A DNA stretch of 64,000 nucleotides from Bordetella sp. 02P26C-1 (GCF_009763255.1 NZ_WSJB01000019.1:1-64000), one strand, 5' to 3'; shown: positions 1 to 9,306, counted from the stretch's first letter. Program-made: numbers and translations. Notes: generated by a model from the sequence alone, not told the origin.

Positions 1-42
1 GGATGGGGATGCGGTTTGGGGGGCAGGGATGGTTACGTGCGG

Positions 43-60
43 TTGCGAATCATTCTTGTT
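43..60. promoter_or_regulatory. possible Fur box upstream of the TonB-dependent receptor
   Basis: The stretch TTGCGAATCATTCTTGTT lies about 115 bases before the receptor start and resembles the GAATCATTCTC-like cores of Fur sites in beta-proteobacteria. An iron-repressed receptor gene would be expected to carry such a site. The match is by eye only. Confidence 0.4.
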
Positions 61-174
61 TGCTGTAATCTTTCGCGCACATTTCTGACTAATGCCTGAA
101 AGGCTCTGTGGTGGATACCCTGCGGGGGTTCACTGCGGGGCTGGGCGATCCCCCTTTTCTCGACTGGAGAACGC

Positions 175-2157
175 ATGACCTGCGCTCGAACACCCGCGCA
201 CGTGCTGTTGCCGAACACACTGGCAGTGGCTATTTTGGCTTCTTTCACTGGTACTGTCGTCGCGCAGAGCGCTGACGCCGATAACGTTACAGTGATGGAC
301 AACGTGGTCGTGACCGCCAGCGGTTTTGAGCAAAACGTGGTCGATGCGCCGGCATCGATTTCGGTGATTCCGAGGGAAAAGCTGGAACAGGGCTCTTATC
401 GTGATCTGAACGATGCATTGCGCGATGTTCCGGGTTTGATCATCACCAGCAATAGCGACAACAATGGTCGGGGTGATATTAGTTTGCGTGGGATGGGGTC
501 GGCTTATACGCTGATCTTGGTCGACGGCAAGCGTACGACGACGCGCGAAACTCAGAATAATGGCAGCACGGGTACGGACCAGAGCTGGACACCACCGTTG
601 GCCGCTATCGACCGGATCGAGGTGGTGCGCGGGCCGATGTCGTCGCTGTATGGCTCGGATGCGATGGGTGGCGTCGTTAACATCATCACGCGCAAAGTGG
701 CCGAAGAATGGACCGGGCAGGTGCGGGCCGAAACGACGCTGCAGCAGCATTCGCATTCGGGTGATGAGCAGCGCGGCAATGTGTATCTAAGCGGGCCGAT
801 CAAGACGGACCTGCTGGGTATCAGCCTGTATGGCGCGTACTCGCATCGCGACGAGGACGATATCTTTGAGGGCTACAACAAGGCTCGCAACTTTGGCGGG
901 ACCGTCAAGCTGGCTTTGACGCCGACCAGGGATCACGACATCGTACTCGAAGGCGAAGGGTACAAGCAGCGATTCGATTCGCGTGTCGGCAAGACGCAGG
1001 ATCCGGAAGACAGCAGTTCGGCGGATGCCACGAATCGATTCGAGCGTGAGCGTTATGCCTTGTCGCATACGGGCCGATGGACGCAGCGTTTCATCACGGA
1101 CTCCTATGTGCAGCGCGAGAAAACAAAGAACCTCTCGCGCGATATGACGATCGAAAATACGGTGTTGAGCACGAACGCGACGTATCTTTTCGATCGCAAT
1201 ACCACGATGGTCGGTGCGTATTATGAAAAGAATGATTTGACCGACACGACGTCCAATACGCTGTCAAATTTGTCGGCGGCAGACCGTTGGCAATATGCGT
1301 TCTTCGCGGAAAACGAATGGCGCATGACGGACGCTTTTGCGTTGACGACGGGCTTGCGCTGGGACAAGGAAAAAACGGCGGGCGATCACTGGTCGCCGCG
1401 TATTTATGGTGTGTACCACCTGAATGAGAACTGGACGGTCAAGGGAGGGGTGTCGACGGGCTTTAAGGCGCCCAGCATCCGGCAGACGATTGGCGACTGG
1501 GGCAACTCGAGCCGTGGTGGCGACCGGTATGGCAATCCAAATCTAAAGCCGGAAAAATCGATCACCAAGGAAATCGGCCTGCTTTATAGCGGTGAATCCG
1601 GCCTGCAAACCAGCCTGACGTTGTTCACGAACGATTTCAAGGACAAAATTACCCGAGTGTCCTGCCCGGAATGCGGACCACCGAACCGGTTTGGTAACGT
1701 GCCCACCACCTACCAGAACGTGGACGATGCAGTGACGCGCGGGGTGGAAGCCAGCTTTAGCGCCCCGCTGACACGCACGGTGTCGATCAATTCGTCGTAC
1801 ACCTACACGTACTCGAAGCAAAAATCCGGCCAGTACGCGGGCAAGCCGTTGAATCAGCTGCCCAAGCACATGTTCAACCTGGGTGCCGATTGGCAGGCGA
1901 CCGAGGCGATCAACGCCTGGGCACGATTGCATTTCCGCGGCAAGGAAAGCGATGCGACGACCACGCCTTCATCGGGTGGCGAATTTATCGCGCCGTCCTA
2001 TACCCTGGTCGATCTGGGCGGCTCGTACAAGCTGAACAAGAACGTGACCATGCACGCTGGCATCTATAACCTGCTGGATAAAGACATCAACTACGACGAC
2101 TATCAATTTGTCGAAGATGGCCGTCGTCTCTGGCTAGCGATGGATATCCGGTTCTAA
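175..2157 (+). CDS. TonB-dependent outer membrane receptor (ferric catecholate siderophore type)
   Basis: This is a 660-residue outer membrane receptor that imports a ligand, most likely a ferric siderophore, using TonB energy. Residues 1-31 form a signal peptide. A TonB-box-like stretch (VVVTAS) sits at about 44-49. The plug domain follows, with the usual RDLNDALRDVPG, RGMG and YGSDAMGGVVNIITR motifs up to about 170. The beta-barrel runs to a terminal Phe (IRF), as in outer membrane proteins. The ATG is preceded by GGAGA. The protein resembles FepA/BfeA/CirA-type receptors in length and plug sequence, and a CPEC pair lies in one extracellular loop region. The substrate is inferred, not shown. 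A possible Fur box lies upstream, and the gene stands alone, convergent with the next gene. Confidence 0.9.
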   Translation: MTCARTPAHVLLPNTLAVAILASFTGTVVAQSADADNVTVMDNVVVTASGFEQNVVDAPASISVIPREKLEQGSYRDLNDALRDVPGLIITSNSDNNGRGDISLRGMGSAYTLILVDGKRTTTRETQNNGSTGTDQSWTPPLAAIDRIEVVRGPMSSLYGSDAMGGVVNIITRKVAEEWTGQVRAETTLQQHSHSGDEQRGNVYLSGPIKTDLLGISLYGAYSHRDEDDIFEGYNKARNFGGTVKLALTPTRDHDIVLEGEGYKQRFDSRVGKTQDPEDSSSADATNRFERERYALSHTGRWTQRFITDSYVQREKTKNLSRDMTIENTVLSTNATYLFDRNTTMVGAYYEKNDLTDTTSNTLSNLSAADRWQYAFFAENEWRMTDAFALTTGLRWDKEKTAGDHWSPRIYGVYHLNENWTVKGGVSTGFKAPSIRQTIGDWGNSSRGGDRYGNPNLKPEKSITKEIGLLYSGESGLQTSLTLFTNDFKDKITRVSCPECGPPNRFGNVPTTYQNVDDAVTRGVEASFSAPLTRTVSINSSYTYTYSKQKSGQYAGKPLNQLPKHMFNLGADWQATEAINAWARLHFRGKESDATTTPSSGGEFIAPSYTLVDLGGSYKLNKNVTMHAGIYNLLDKDINYDDYQFVEDGRRLWLAMDIRF

Positions 2158-2165
2158 TCACGCTT

Positions 2166-2186
2166 GGGTGGGACGGAGTCCCACCC
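2166..2186 (+). terminator. hairpin between convergent genes
   Basis: GGGTGGGAC and GTCCCACCC pair perfectly around a 3-base loop just after the receptor stop codon. There is no T-run on the plus strand, so it may act as a stem-only terminator or a transcript end. Confidence 0.5.
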
Positions 2187-2249
2187 TGGATTAGATTCCC
2201 CGGTTTTGTCGGCGGGGGATTCTTGTCCAGCAGGCAGGCGTTAATCTGG

Positions 2250-4487
2250 TCAGATGTTGCCTGCTCCGCGCGGCTCGGAAATGGGGCGGCAGCAGGCCGA
2301 AGGGGTCTCAGATCTGCGTTGGGTATGGAATCTGGCGCTGGGGCAGGGTGATGAAAGCCGTGACGATCCGTTGTCGCCGATTGCTGGTGACATGAAGCTC
2401 GCTGCTTCATGATCGTGATGAGTGGTGTATCGATCGCTCCTCCCTATCCGCGCCCTGCGTTGCCCCTCGAGATAGTCCGTAACATTGCTGTCGGTATAAG
2501 TTTTGCGCTGGATAGGCTGCCAGCCAGATGACGTGTATTGTTGCCATCCGCTGGCAGTGTGCCGATATACGTGGCCATGGTCGTCAGCATACAAAGACCT
2601 GACCTTATCGTGTGCGGTATCTCCCGCAGATCCGGTGGTTTGCGCGTTTCCAGACACAGGGTTGATTTCGACTTGGCGCGGGCCCCAGTCTTGATCGCTC
2701 CAGTTGTGGTAGCCCACGCTTCGAGTGATGATGCCGTGGCTCCAGGTGTCGTACACGTCGATGCGATTGATATCGACCCCGCGGGCATACGGGAGTTCGC
2801 CATAGGGACCCCAATATGGTTCCGCGACAAAGCCATTGGCGGTCGAAAACCCGAATGACAATCCCTTCGTGGTGTCCAGCGCAGCGTTATAGCCGTAGGT
2901 GGGGGGAAAGCCCACCCATGTATTGCGCATGATCGCTGGTGGATAGGTATAGCCCGAGCCGTAAACCACTGTGCCTTCCGGATTGATAATCACGCCAAGA
3001 TACCCGGGCGTGTAGCCGACCACGACGGTATCGGGGGTGGCGTCATAGATGTGTACGTAGGTGACGTAATACAGCGGCGACTCAGGTGGAATCGTATAAA
3101 TGGCGGGCGTCACCGCATCCGCGACGCGCCACGGACCGGACGGGGAGCTAGAGATGAACCATACGGCCTGGTAGAGCGCATAGTATTCCTCATTATTGAC
3201 TTGGATAACCGGTGTGTGCGTGTTGGTGGCAAAGTGCAGCGACGTGCCGGGGACTGCGGCGAACTGCGGTGTATCGCCAAAATATCGCACGTTTAACATG
3301 GCCTCTCGCCGTGAGACGGTCGCCGTTTGCGGAATCGTGGCGGCGATGAGGGCTTCTTTCGCCTGGGGCGTACCGGCCACGGACATGAGCACGTTAGCGT
3401 GGGGATCGTGGACGCTGATATGCGCGAACTCTGGATTCAGTTGATCGCTAGGGACGTGACGCCATGGGCCATGCAGGCTTTCAGCGCTGAACCAACGCCC
3501 AGAAATTAACAGGTAATAGCGATGTTCGGAAGGGAGGACGAACAGCGGATGATCCGCGTTGCTGACCGATTGGAGACTCGTCCCCAGGACCGGTCTGAAC
3601 TGTGCCGGGCCATCCAGCAGTATCAATTCTGACGGTTCCGAAGAAACCAACAACGTCGGAGCTTTGTCCGCTTCAATGGGGCGTTCCAGTTGTATCGGGT
3701 CCACCTCTACCTGGCGGGCAACGGCCGCCGCCACCGTAAGCAATTGCCGCGAGGCGGACTCACTTTGCCATGTTCCCGACAAAGTGCCCGCGGTGTACCA
3801 GTGACCGGCGGCATTGATGTGATAGTCGCCATCATGGGCTCGTAGGATCAGCGCGCGGCTGTTGACGACCCGCTGCCAGCCGGCGTGGCGGGGGACCGGG
3901 GCGAGCACGGGGTCTCCATCAATCATCACCAGCACGGTGGGGTCGGTCTCGACCTTAATGCGCGGAGGCGTATTCTGCACAAGCATCGCGTGCCGGTTCG
4001 ATAGTTGTTTGGCAGCGGTGTAGCTCCGTAGCAGGTGGCTTAGCCGCAGCGTTATTTCTACAGGCAGCAATGCGGCGAGCTGTTCACGCAAAGACTCACC
4101 GTTGTCGGACGCGGCAGGAGCTTGCACCGCAGTGACTTTCACCTGGGTGAGGTGCACCTCGTCTTGGGACTTGTCTATATCGGCGTCGGCGGTAAAACGG
4201 GTGACCCCATAGACCGGCGGCCCGTCCTGCGACAGGACGGCGACCGCCATATGCCCGGCGATGCGATTGCCTCGCCATGCATTGATCTGGGGGGGATAGA
4301 CGGCATATTGCTTTCCGTCTATTTCCAAGGTGCGAGGCCACGAGGTCTTCATCGTGGGCGCGTGCAGTGTCTGAGACATGGGAAGCGTGGGCTGCGCCCA
4401 AAGGGCAGCCAGACTGCCCGCGCCCATGCACGCGCATAGAGTGACGATGAGAGCCACGATGCGAGAGAGGTTGCAATGTGGGTTCAT
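2250..4487 (-). CDS. large exported protein with three W-x-GPW-type repeats, function unknown
   Basis: A protein of about 745 residues starting at the ATG at 4487, which has AGGAGA just upstream. Residues 1-30 look like a signal peptide. The body contains three diverged modules, each ending in an aromatic W(Y/F)...SG(P/T)W element near residues 229, 330 and 443 and preceded by a PVPGTSLQ/YYLL-like segment. A Gly/Tyr/Pro-rich region (VYGSGYTYPP) follows from about 520. It resembles proteins often labelled carbohydrate-binding family V/XII or autotransporter-like, but I recognise no catalytic motif. The last 50 or so residues change to a Ser/Pro/Cys-rich composition unlike the rest, so a frameshift near 2400 is possible. 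It lies 16 bases after the PaiB-like gene and is probably co-transcribed. Confidence 0.75.
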   Translation of the reverse strand: MNPHCNLSRIVALIVTLCACMGAGSLAALWAQPTLPMSQTLHAPTMKTSWPRTLEIDGKQYAVYPPQINAWRGNRIAGHMAVAVLSQDGPPVYGVTRFTADADIDKSQDEVHLTQVKVTAVQAPAASDNGESLREQLAALLPVEITLRLSHLLRSYTAAKQLSNRHAMLVQNTPPRIKVETDPTVLVMIDGDPVLAPVPRHAGWQRVVNSRALILRAHDGDYHINAAGHWYTAGTLSGTWQSESASRQLLTVAAAVARQVEVDPIQLERPIEADKAPTLLVSSEPSELILLDGPAQFRPVLGTSLQSVSNADHPLFVLPSEHRYYLLISGRWFSAESLHGPWRHVPSDQLNPEFAHISVHDPHANVLMSVAGTPQAKEALIAATIPQTATVSRREAMLNVRYFGDTPQFAAVPGTSLHFATNTHTPVIQVNNEEYYALYQAVWFISSSPSGPWRVADAVTPAIYTIPPESPLYYVTYVHIYDATPDTVVVGYTPGYLGVIINPEGTVVYGSGYTYPPAIMRNTWVGFPPTYGYNAALDTTKGLSFGFSTANGFVAEPYWGPYGELPYARGVDINRIDVYDTWSHGIITRSVGYHNWSDQDWGPRQVEINPVSGNAQTTGSAGDTAHDKVRSLYADDHGHVYRHTASGWQQYTSSGWQPIQRKTYTDSNVTDYLEGQRRARIGRSDRYTTHHDHEAASFMSPAIGDNGSSRLSSPCPSARFHTQRRSETPSACCRPISEPRGAGNI

Positions 4488-4503
4488 CGATTCTCCTGAT
4501 ATC

Positions 4504-5127
4504 TTATTCGTCGTCGCGCATAGCATGCGCTAACGATGTCGAGCCGCGCTGCGTCAACGCCTCGACGGCCCCGAGGCGGTCAGACTGGGCCTTGTTTTGA
4601 CTGAGTTTGCGTTTGCCGATCAACGCGGTGATGGCGATCTCGATGCCGACTATGTTGCGTAGCATCTCGTCGATGTAATCGGGTGGCGCATCGCCCATTT
4701 TCCAGGGGGCGGGTTCCGAGGCCTCGTGTCGTTTGGTCAGCCGTGCCACCAATCGGCGGACATATCGCTCGTCATCATGGATGGACAGTTTGCCGTGCGC
4801 ATGCACGACCTCGTAGTTCCATGTCGGGACCTGGCGATGCGTCTCGTGTTTGCTGGGATACCAGCTAGGCGAGATATAGCCCTGAGCGCCTCGAAAAATG
4901 ACCAGAACCCCGGCGCCGTCGTCAAGCCGCTGCCAGAGAGGATTGGCGCGTGCAATGTGTGCCGAAAGCACGCCATGAGCGCCCGCCTCGGGATCCAGTT
5001 CGAAAGGAATGTGATCGGCGTCAAGGCCATTTTCGTCATGCGTGACCAGGATGCCGAGCGGCGATTCCTTGATAATGCGGTGCAGCGCGTCGGGGCGGCT
5101 TTCGTTGAAATGAGTGGGCAGGTACAT
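4504..5127 (-). CDS. paiB: PaiB-family FMN-binding protein
   Basis: 207 residues, matching the PaiB family of split-barrel FMN-binding proteins (usual length about 205-215), which were described as negative regulators of degradative enzyme and sporulation genes in Bacillus. Seen in the sequence: the MYLPTHF start, the GILVTHDENGLDADHIPFEL strand, the GAQGYISPSWYPSK segment and the VPTWNYEVVHAHG segment, all typical of the family. The partner acetyltransferase gene paiA is not adjacent. Instead the gene leads into the large exported protein 16 bases downstream. Its role in this organism is unknown. Confidence 0.85.
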   Translation of the reverse strand: MYLPTHFNESRPDALHRIIKESPLGILVTHDENGLDADHIPFELDPEAGAHGVLSAHIARANPLWQRLDDGAGVLVIFRGAQGYISPSWYPSKHETHRQVPTWNYEVVHAHGKLSIHDDERYVRRLVARLTKRHEASEPAPWKMGDAPPDYIDEMLRNIVGIEIAITALIGKRKLSQNKAQSDRLGAVEALTQRGSTSLAHAMRDDE

Positions 5128-5187
5128 GTTTCGGATGTCGGTTCGTTAGATACGTGGCAACGCGATCAGGTACGCCTCAGGGCCCGT

Positions 5188-5673
5188 TCAATAATAAATA
5201 TCGACGTAGTCCGTGAAGTGGTCGCAGCTTTGCATCTGTTGCAGACGCCAGAAACGACGCTTTCCGCTCGCCTTGAAGTAGAAGTCGCCCGTGCGTTCGC
5301 ACCGGCGCCCAGGCTCTGGGGCATCCTCGATCAGAATAGTGCCACGGAAGGCGAACCCTTTGTTATCGATCGAGACAACGTCGCCTTGTAGGTGAACCGC
5401 TCCATGTTGGTTGACCTGACTGCCGGCGAGGCTCACGAAGCCATCGAGGTTCGTGACCTGAAGACGGCCGAGATTATCCGACCATAGCCACTGCAACGTG
5501 ATACCCCGGTTGTGCACCAGGCGCTCATAGGCGACCTGACTGCGGATCTCTGTTGCCTGCGTGATGGCAAGAGGGCGTTCCGGCTCAGCCATCGGAGCTG
5601 GGCATGCGATGGCCGGCGAGGCCAGGCTCATCGTCAATGTCATTAGCCAAGTCACAATAGATTGCAGAGGCAT
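5188..5673 (-). CDS. small exported protein, function unknown
   Basis: 161 residues with a clear N-terminal signal peptide (MPLQSIVTWLMTLTMSLASPAIA, cleavage near residue 23). The mature part is about 138 residues and looks beta-rich, with alternating hydrophobic strands (LQVTNLDGFVSLAG, HLQGDVVSIDNKGFAFRGTI). It carries two Cys residues in the mature chain (one near 127, one near 150) that could form a disulfide. It lies 60 bases before the PaiB-like gene on the same strand. I do not recognise the family. Confidence 0.7.
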   Translation of the reverse strand: MPLQSIVTWLMTLTMSLASPAIACPAPMAEPERPLAITQATEIRSQVAYERLVHNRGITLQWLWSDNLGRLQVTNLDGFVSLAGSQVNQHGAVHLQGDVVSIDNKGFAFRGTILIEDAPEPGRRCERTGDFYFKASGKRRFWRLQQMQSCDHFTDYVDIYY

Positions 5674-5749
5674 GGTTTCGAAATCATGGAGTGGAATCCG
5701 CTGTGCCGGCCCGGCATGGCCGCGCGACGGATCGTGTTTATGGGCGTCC

Positions 5750-5764
5750 GGGGCGCAACGCCCC
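5750..5764. terminator. GC-rich hairpin downstream of the feo operon
   Basis: GGGGCG and CGCCCC pair around a 3-base loop about 50 bases beyond the end of the last feo-region gene. The stem is short and has no clear T-run, so the call is weak. Confidence 0.3.
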
Positions 5765-5813
5765 GCTGCTATACCCTTTTAGCCGACTGCTTTATTACTC
5801 TGACGATAAGGCG

Positions 5814-6146
5814 TTAAAGACCCACGCGTTTAGGACTCGATAACGGAGCTTGGTTGCCCATCCTCGCGCGTCGGTACAGTTGCAGCGTGGCTTCGCGCTG
5901 TGGCGCGCATGCGCAGCCGCTGCAGCTTCTGCAACCATACGTATTAGGATCGCCGTTCCGAGCGGCCCCCACACCATCGGCTGCATTCGCTAGTCCGGCG
6001 CGTTGCAGTAACCCTCGGGCACTTTCGCGCATGTGCGCCGGCAATCCAGGAAAAAAATGCAGCGCCAAGCGCGCCAGACTGAGAGCAAACAGGGCCCAAA
6101 CCACGCAGGTTTGCCACCATGCGGTACTGTCAAACATGTCGATCAC
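5814..6146 (-). CDS. small Cys-rich membrane-anchored protein in the feo operon (FeoC position)
   Basis: About 110 residues, starting at a GTG (6146) or the ATG three codons later (6137). Residues 8-32 form one hydrophobic segment (VVWALFALSLARLALHFF), followed by a cytoplasmic-looking tail with a CRSCSGCAC cluster near residues 72-80. The position directly after feoB, only 46 bases away, is where many proteobacteria have FeoC or a DUF6587-like small protein. The Cys cluster could bind iron or an Fe-S centre, as FeoC does, but the sequence has no winged-helix motif that I recognise. The function is inferred from context. Confidence 0.6.
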   Translation of the reverse strand: MIDMFDSTAWWQTCVVWALFALSLARLALHFFPGLPAHMRESARGLLQRAGLANAADGVGAARNGDPNTYGCRSCSGCACAPQREATLQLYRRARMGNQAPLSSPKRVGL

Positions 6147-6171
6147 TATGATTACCGAGTAAACCTATGCG

Positions 6172-6207
6172 CCCATACAGCCATTACAGCCATTACAGCC
6201 ATCGCAG
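6172..6207. repeat. 9-bp tandem repeat across the feoB stop codon
   Basis: Two exact copies of CCATTACAG are flanked by degenerate copies CCCATACAG and CCATCGCAG. The array covers the feoB TAA stop (6193-6195) and its 3' flank. Confidence 0.75.
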
Positions 6208-8013
6208 GGCTAGCTGATAGGTCGCGAACGCAGCGCCATAGGCCAGCACAAACATATATGCAAATGACAGCAGGACGACCCGCCAATCCCCGGTTTCGCG
6301 GCGGATGACGGCCAGGGTAGACATGCATTGCGGCGCAAAGGCGAACCACACCATGAGAGCCAGGGCGGTGGGCATAGCGAGGTTGGCCGCCAGCATGCTG
6401 CCCAGCTGACTGTCGGCCCCGTCGGCCACGCTGTATATCGTGGCCAGCGTGGTCACGGCCGACTCCCGCGCGGCAAATGCGGGGATGAGGGCAAGCGTGA
6501 TCTGCCAGTTAAATCCCAAGGGAGCGAATAGCGGCTGCATCGCCAGCCCCAACATCCCGGCGAAACTGGATTCGATCGCGGGGCGCGCGGCGTCCACGGG
6601 CGCCGCGGGAAAATTGGCAATCCCCCACATCACAATGCTGAGCGCCAGCATGACTCCCGTCAGTCGACGGAGAAAAACCCACGCACGCTCCCAGAGGGTC
6701 AAGCCGATATCGCGCCATTTGGGCAGTCGATAGGAGGGCAGCTCCATCAATAGTGCGGTGTCATCGCCATGACGGCGCAAAATCTTGCCGATCATCGCAA
6801 CCGTCATGCCCCCCAAGATGCCCGCGGCATAGAGCGCGAACAACACGACGCCTTGAAGATTGAAAATGCCGACCGAGCGTTGCGGTATGAACGCGCCAAT
6901 CAGCAAGGTGTAGACGGGCAGCCGGGCGGCGCAGGTCATCAGCGGCGCAACCAGGATGGCGACCAGCCGGTCGCGTCGATCCGGTATGCTGCGCGCACCG
7001 GTGATGCTGGGTATGGCGCACGCGAAACTCGATAGCAATGGGATAAAGGCGCGGCCGCTTAGCCCGACCGCCACCATGACGCGATCGAGCAAAAACGCGG
7101 CGCGTGGCAGGTAACCTGACTCTTCCAATACAAGCAGGATGAAGAACAGCGCCAGGATCTGCGGTAAAAACCCCAGCAGGCTGCCCAGACCGGCGCACAC
7201 CCCGTCAGCGATAAGGCCCGCGAGTGGGCCCACGCCGATCCAAGTGGTCACGTTATCGCCCAGCCATGCCATCGCATCGCCAATCGCTCCCGTAATCGGT
7301 CTGCCCACGGCATAAACCGTCTGAAAACTCAGGAACATGACGGTCGCCAAAATCATGGGGCCGAACAAGGGGTGCAGCGCCCAACGATCTATCTTGTCAT
7401 CCCAGGTCATCGTGCTTGCGGATTGCCGCACTGTCTCTGACATGATCGCGCGCACCTCGTGATGCAGGTCTGGCGGCGCTGCGAGGTCGCCCGGTGGCGG
7501 CATGTCCTCGTCGAGCTGCGCGAGTAAACGCGCCGCGCCGTCGCGGCGCACGGCAACCGTTTCGATGACTGGCATGCCAAGTCGCCTGGAAAGCCGGTTC
7601 ACATCGATATGGACGCCGCGTCGCACCGCCTGGTCGACCATGTTCAAGGCCACCACGACCGGTAGCCCCAGCTGCCGGATCTCGAGCAGCAGGCGTAGAT
7701 GCAGGCGCAGGTTCGTGGCGTCCATGACGAAGACGATCGCTTGCGGCGTCGGCTCTTCGTGATGCCGGCCTTGCAGGATTGCGGCCGTGACTGCCTCATC
7801 CGCGCTGCGCGAGGCCAGACTGTACGTTCCCGGCAGATCCAGCAGGCACACGCGACGGCCGCGCGGCGTGGAGGAAAAGCCGATCTTGCGATCCACGGTG
7901 ACGCCCGCATAGTTCGCGACTTTCTGGCGGCTCCCGGTCAGACGGTTGAAAAGCGCGGTTTTGCCGGTGTTGGGATTGCCCACCAATGCGATGCGCAACG
8001 TGAGGTCAGTCAT
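6193..8013 (-). CDS. feoB: ferrous iron transporter B (GTPase permease)
   Basis: A 606-residue inner membrane Fe(II) transporter starting at the ATG at 8013, which overlaps the end of feoA. The N-terminal G domain has G1 GNPNTGKT (residues 12-19), G3 DLPG (59-62) and G4 NMVD. It is followed by the permease part with the Gate motifs (LPRAAFLLDRVM, FACAIPSITGAR) and about eight membrane segments. It is shorter than E. coli FeoB (773) but similar to the roughly 610-residue forms common in Bordetella-like bacteria. A longer reading frame upstream overlaps feoA and is unlikely. It works with FeoA and the small downstream protein. Confidence 0.95.
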   Translation of the reverse strand: MTDLTLRIALVGNPNTGKTALFNRLTGSRQKVANYAGVTVDRKIGFSSTPRGRRVCLLDLPGTYSLASRSADEAVTAAILQGRHHEEPTPQAIVFVMDATNLRLHLRLLLEIRQLGLPVVVALNMVDQAVRRGVHIDVNRLSRRLGMPVIETVAVRRDGAARLLAQLDEDMPPPGDLAAPPDLHHEVRAIMSETVRQSASTMTWDDKIDRWALHPLFGPMILATVMFLSFQTVYAVGRPITGAIGDAMAWLGDNVTTWIGVGPLAGLIADGVCAGLGSLLGFLPQILALFFILLVLEESGYLPRAAFLLDRVMVAVGLSGRAFIPLLSSFACAIPSITGARSIPDRRDRLVAILVAPLMTCAARLPVYTLLIGAFIPQRSVGIFNLQGVVLFALYAAGILGGMTVAMIGKILRRHGDDTALLMELPSYRLPKWRDIGLTLWERAWVFLRRLTGVMLALSIVMWGIANFPAAPVDAARPAIESSFAGMLGLAMQPLFAPLGFNWQITLALIPAFAARESAVTTLATIYSVADGADSQLGSMLAANLAMPTALALMVWFAFAPQCMSTLAVIRRETGDWRVVLLSFAYMFVLAYGAAFATYQLALRWL

Positions 8014-8266
8014 GCACGCCCTCACGACGTACGATGACACGCGCCGCCTCGCCGCGTCGCAAGGCAAAGCGGGTGCCACCTATCGCGATGAGCACGGGGT
8101 TGCCGCCGAAAGGCCCGCGCGCGGCAAGCCTTAATGGTTCGCCGGCCACAAAGCCCAGATCGCGCAGGCGTGCGGCGATAGGATCGTCAGGCCGCGCATC
8201 CAGAACGCGCTCGACGACGGCGCGGTCGTGTACGGCCAAGTCGGTCAAACAAAGAGGGGAGGTCAT
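8006..8266 (-). CDS. feoA: ferrous iron transport protein A
   Basis: An 86-residue SH3-like cytoplasmic protein typical of FeoA (usual length 75-90), with the LRDLGFVAGEPLRL and GGTRFALRRGEA segments. FeoA assists FeoB at the inner membrane. Its TGA stop (8006-8008) overlaps the feoB start by eight bases, which points to translational coupling. No strong ribosome site is visible before the ATG. The 237 bases upstream hold no further gene that I can support. Confidence 0.92.
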   Translation of the reverse strand: MTSPLCLTDLAVHDRAVVERVLDARPDDPIAARLRDLGFVAGEPLRLAARGPFGGNPVLIAIGGTRFALRRGEAARVIVRREGVHD

Positions 8267-8503
8267 GCAGAAACGTCGAATCGAGAATGCAACGAGGCGC
8301 GCAACATCGCCTCGGCTTCATCGATGCCGTTTGAGGGGAGCCAACATGGTCAGCGCCCGAAAAGGGATTATTTGCGACGCCTAAACGCCATGTATAACCG
8401 AAAAGCGCTCACCGATGCCTTGCGAGGAAGCTACCGATTTCTATGAATTTTGGTATAGCAAATAGTCGGCATCGAGAGCTACATGGGCAGAGTGTTCCCA
8501 GCA

Positions 8504-9298
8504 TTATTCGATGGACTGCAGCCAAGCTTCTATCGCAGCGATGAATGCGCCGGGCTGTTCACGGTGCGGGACATGGCCGCATCCCCGCATTACCACTGGG
8601 GTCGCGTGCGTGGCGGCCTGGATGCGATGCAAATGCGCCAAGGTTCCGTATTCATCGCAATCGCCGTGGAAGCTGAGTACGGGGCATTGCACCTCGCGTA
8701 AAAAGGGATCCAGCGTCCAGTCCGCAAACGCGGGAGCCAGCCAGGTCGCGGTCCAGGCCTCGAGCACCCAGGCCGCTTTGTCGCCGTGGTATTTCTTCAG
8801 CCGGTCGAGTTCGCCCGGCCGGGCGAACATCGCCTTGGTTTGACGAACGCCCTCGACGGTGTGCGGTTCGACGAATGCGTGAGCGGATTCCGTTATGAGC
8901 CCGACACAGTCGGAGCGATGGACCGCCGCGCATGCCATGCTCATGCCGCCGCCCACGCTATGGCCGAAAGCGACGAACTTGCCGATGTGTAGCGCGTCGC
9001 GAACGAGGCGGAAATCTCCCGTGGCCTCTGCATGCACGAGGTCGAATCCGACACGATCAGGATGCGGGTCCGAACGACCGAATCCCAAACGGTCGTAGGC
9101 GACAATGCGTCGCCCGGTGGCAAGGGCCATACGTTCGGGCAGATCGCGCCATAGAGTCACGCAGCCCAATGAGTCGTGTTGCATGATGATGGGTGCGCGC
9201 TTCGGACTTACGGTGTCTGCTTGCCAGCTTTTGACGAAGAGCCTCCCACGCGCGGTGTTGACCCAGGTTTCCTGCGAGTGCATCCTCGACATATCCAT
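8504..9298 (-). CDS. alpha/beta hydrolase
   Basis: About 264 residues (ATG at 9298, or a TTG at 9310 overlapping the upstream gene). It has the alpha/beta-hydrolase fold: an oxyanion-region segment (MQHDSLGCVTLWRDL), the nucleophile elbow GHSVGGG, a late acid region (LSFHGDCDEYG) and the catalytic His in MRGCGHVPHREQP. The substrate cannot be told. Homologues include haloalkane dehalogenase-like and ester/C-C bond hydrolases. It directly follows the DUF4105 gene, so the two are probably one transcript. Confidence 0.85.
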   Translation of the reverse strand: MDMSRMHSQETWVNTARGRLFVKSWQADTVSPKRAPIIMQHDSLGCVTLWRDLPERMALATGRRIVAYDRLGFGRSDPHPDRVGFDLVHAEATGDFRLVRDALHIGKFVAFGHSVGGGMSMACAAVHRSDCVGLITESAHAFVEPHTVEGVRQTKAMFARPGELDRLKKYHGDKAAWVLEAWTATWLAPAFADWTLDPFLREVQCPVLSFHGDCDEYGTLAHLHRIQAATHATPVVMRGCGHVPHREQPGAFIAAIEAWLQSIE

Positions 9299-9306
9299 GG
9301 CTTCAA

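Noticed and set aside
6172-6207. CRISPR-like array
   Set aside because: The units are 9 bp and directly adjacent without spacers, and no cas genes are present.
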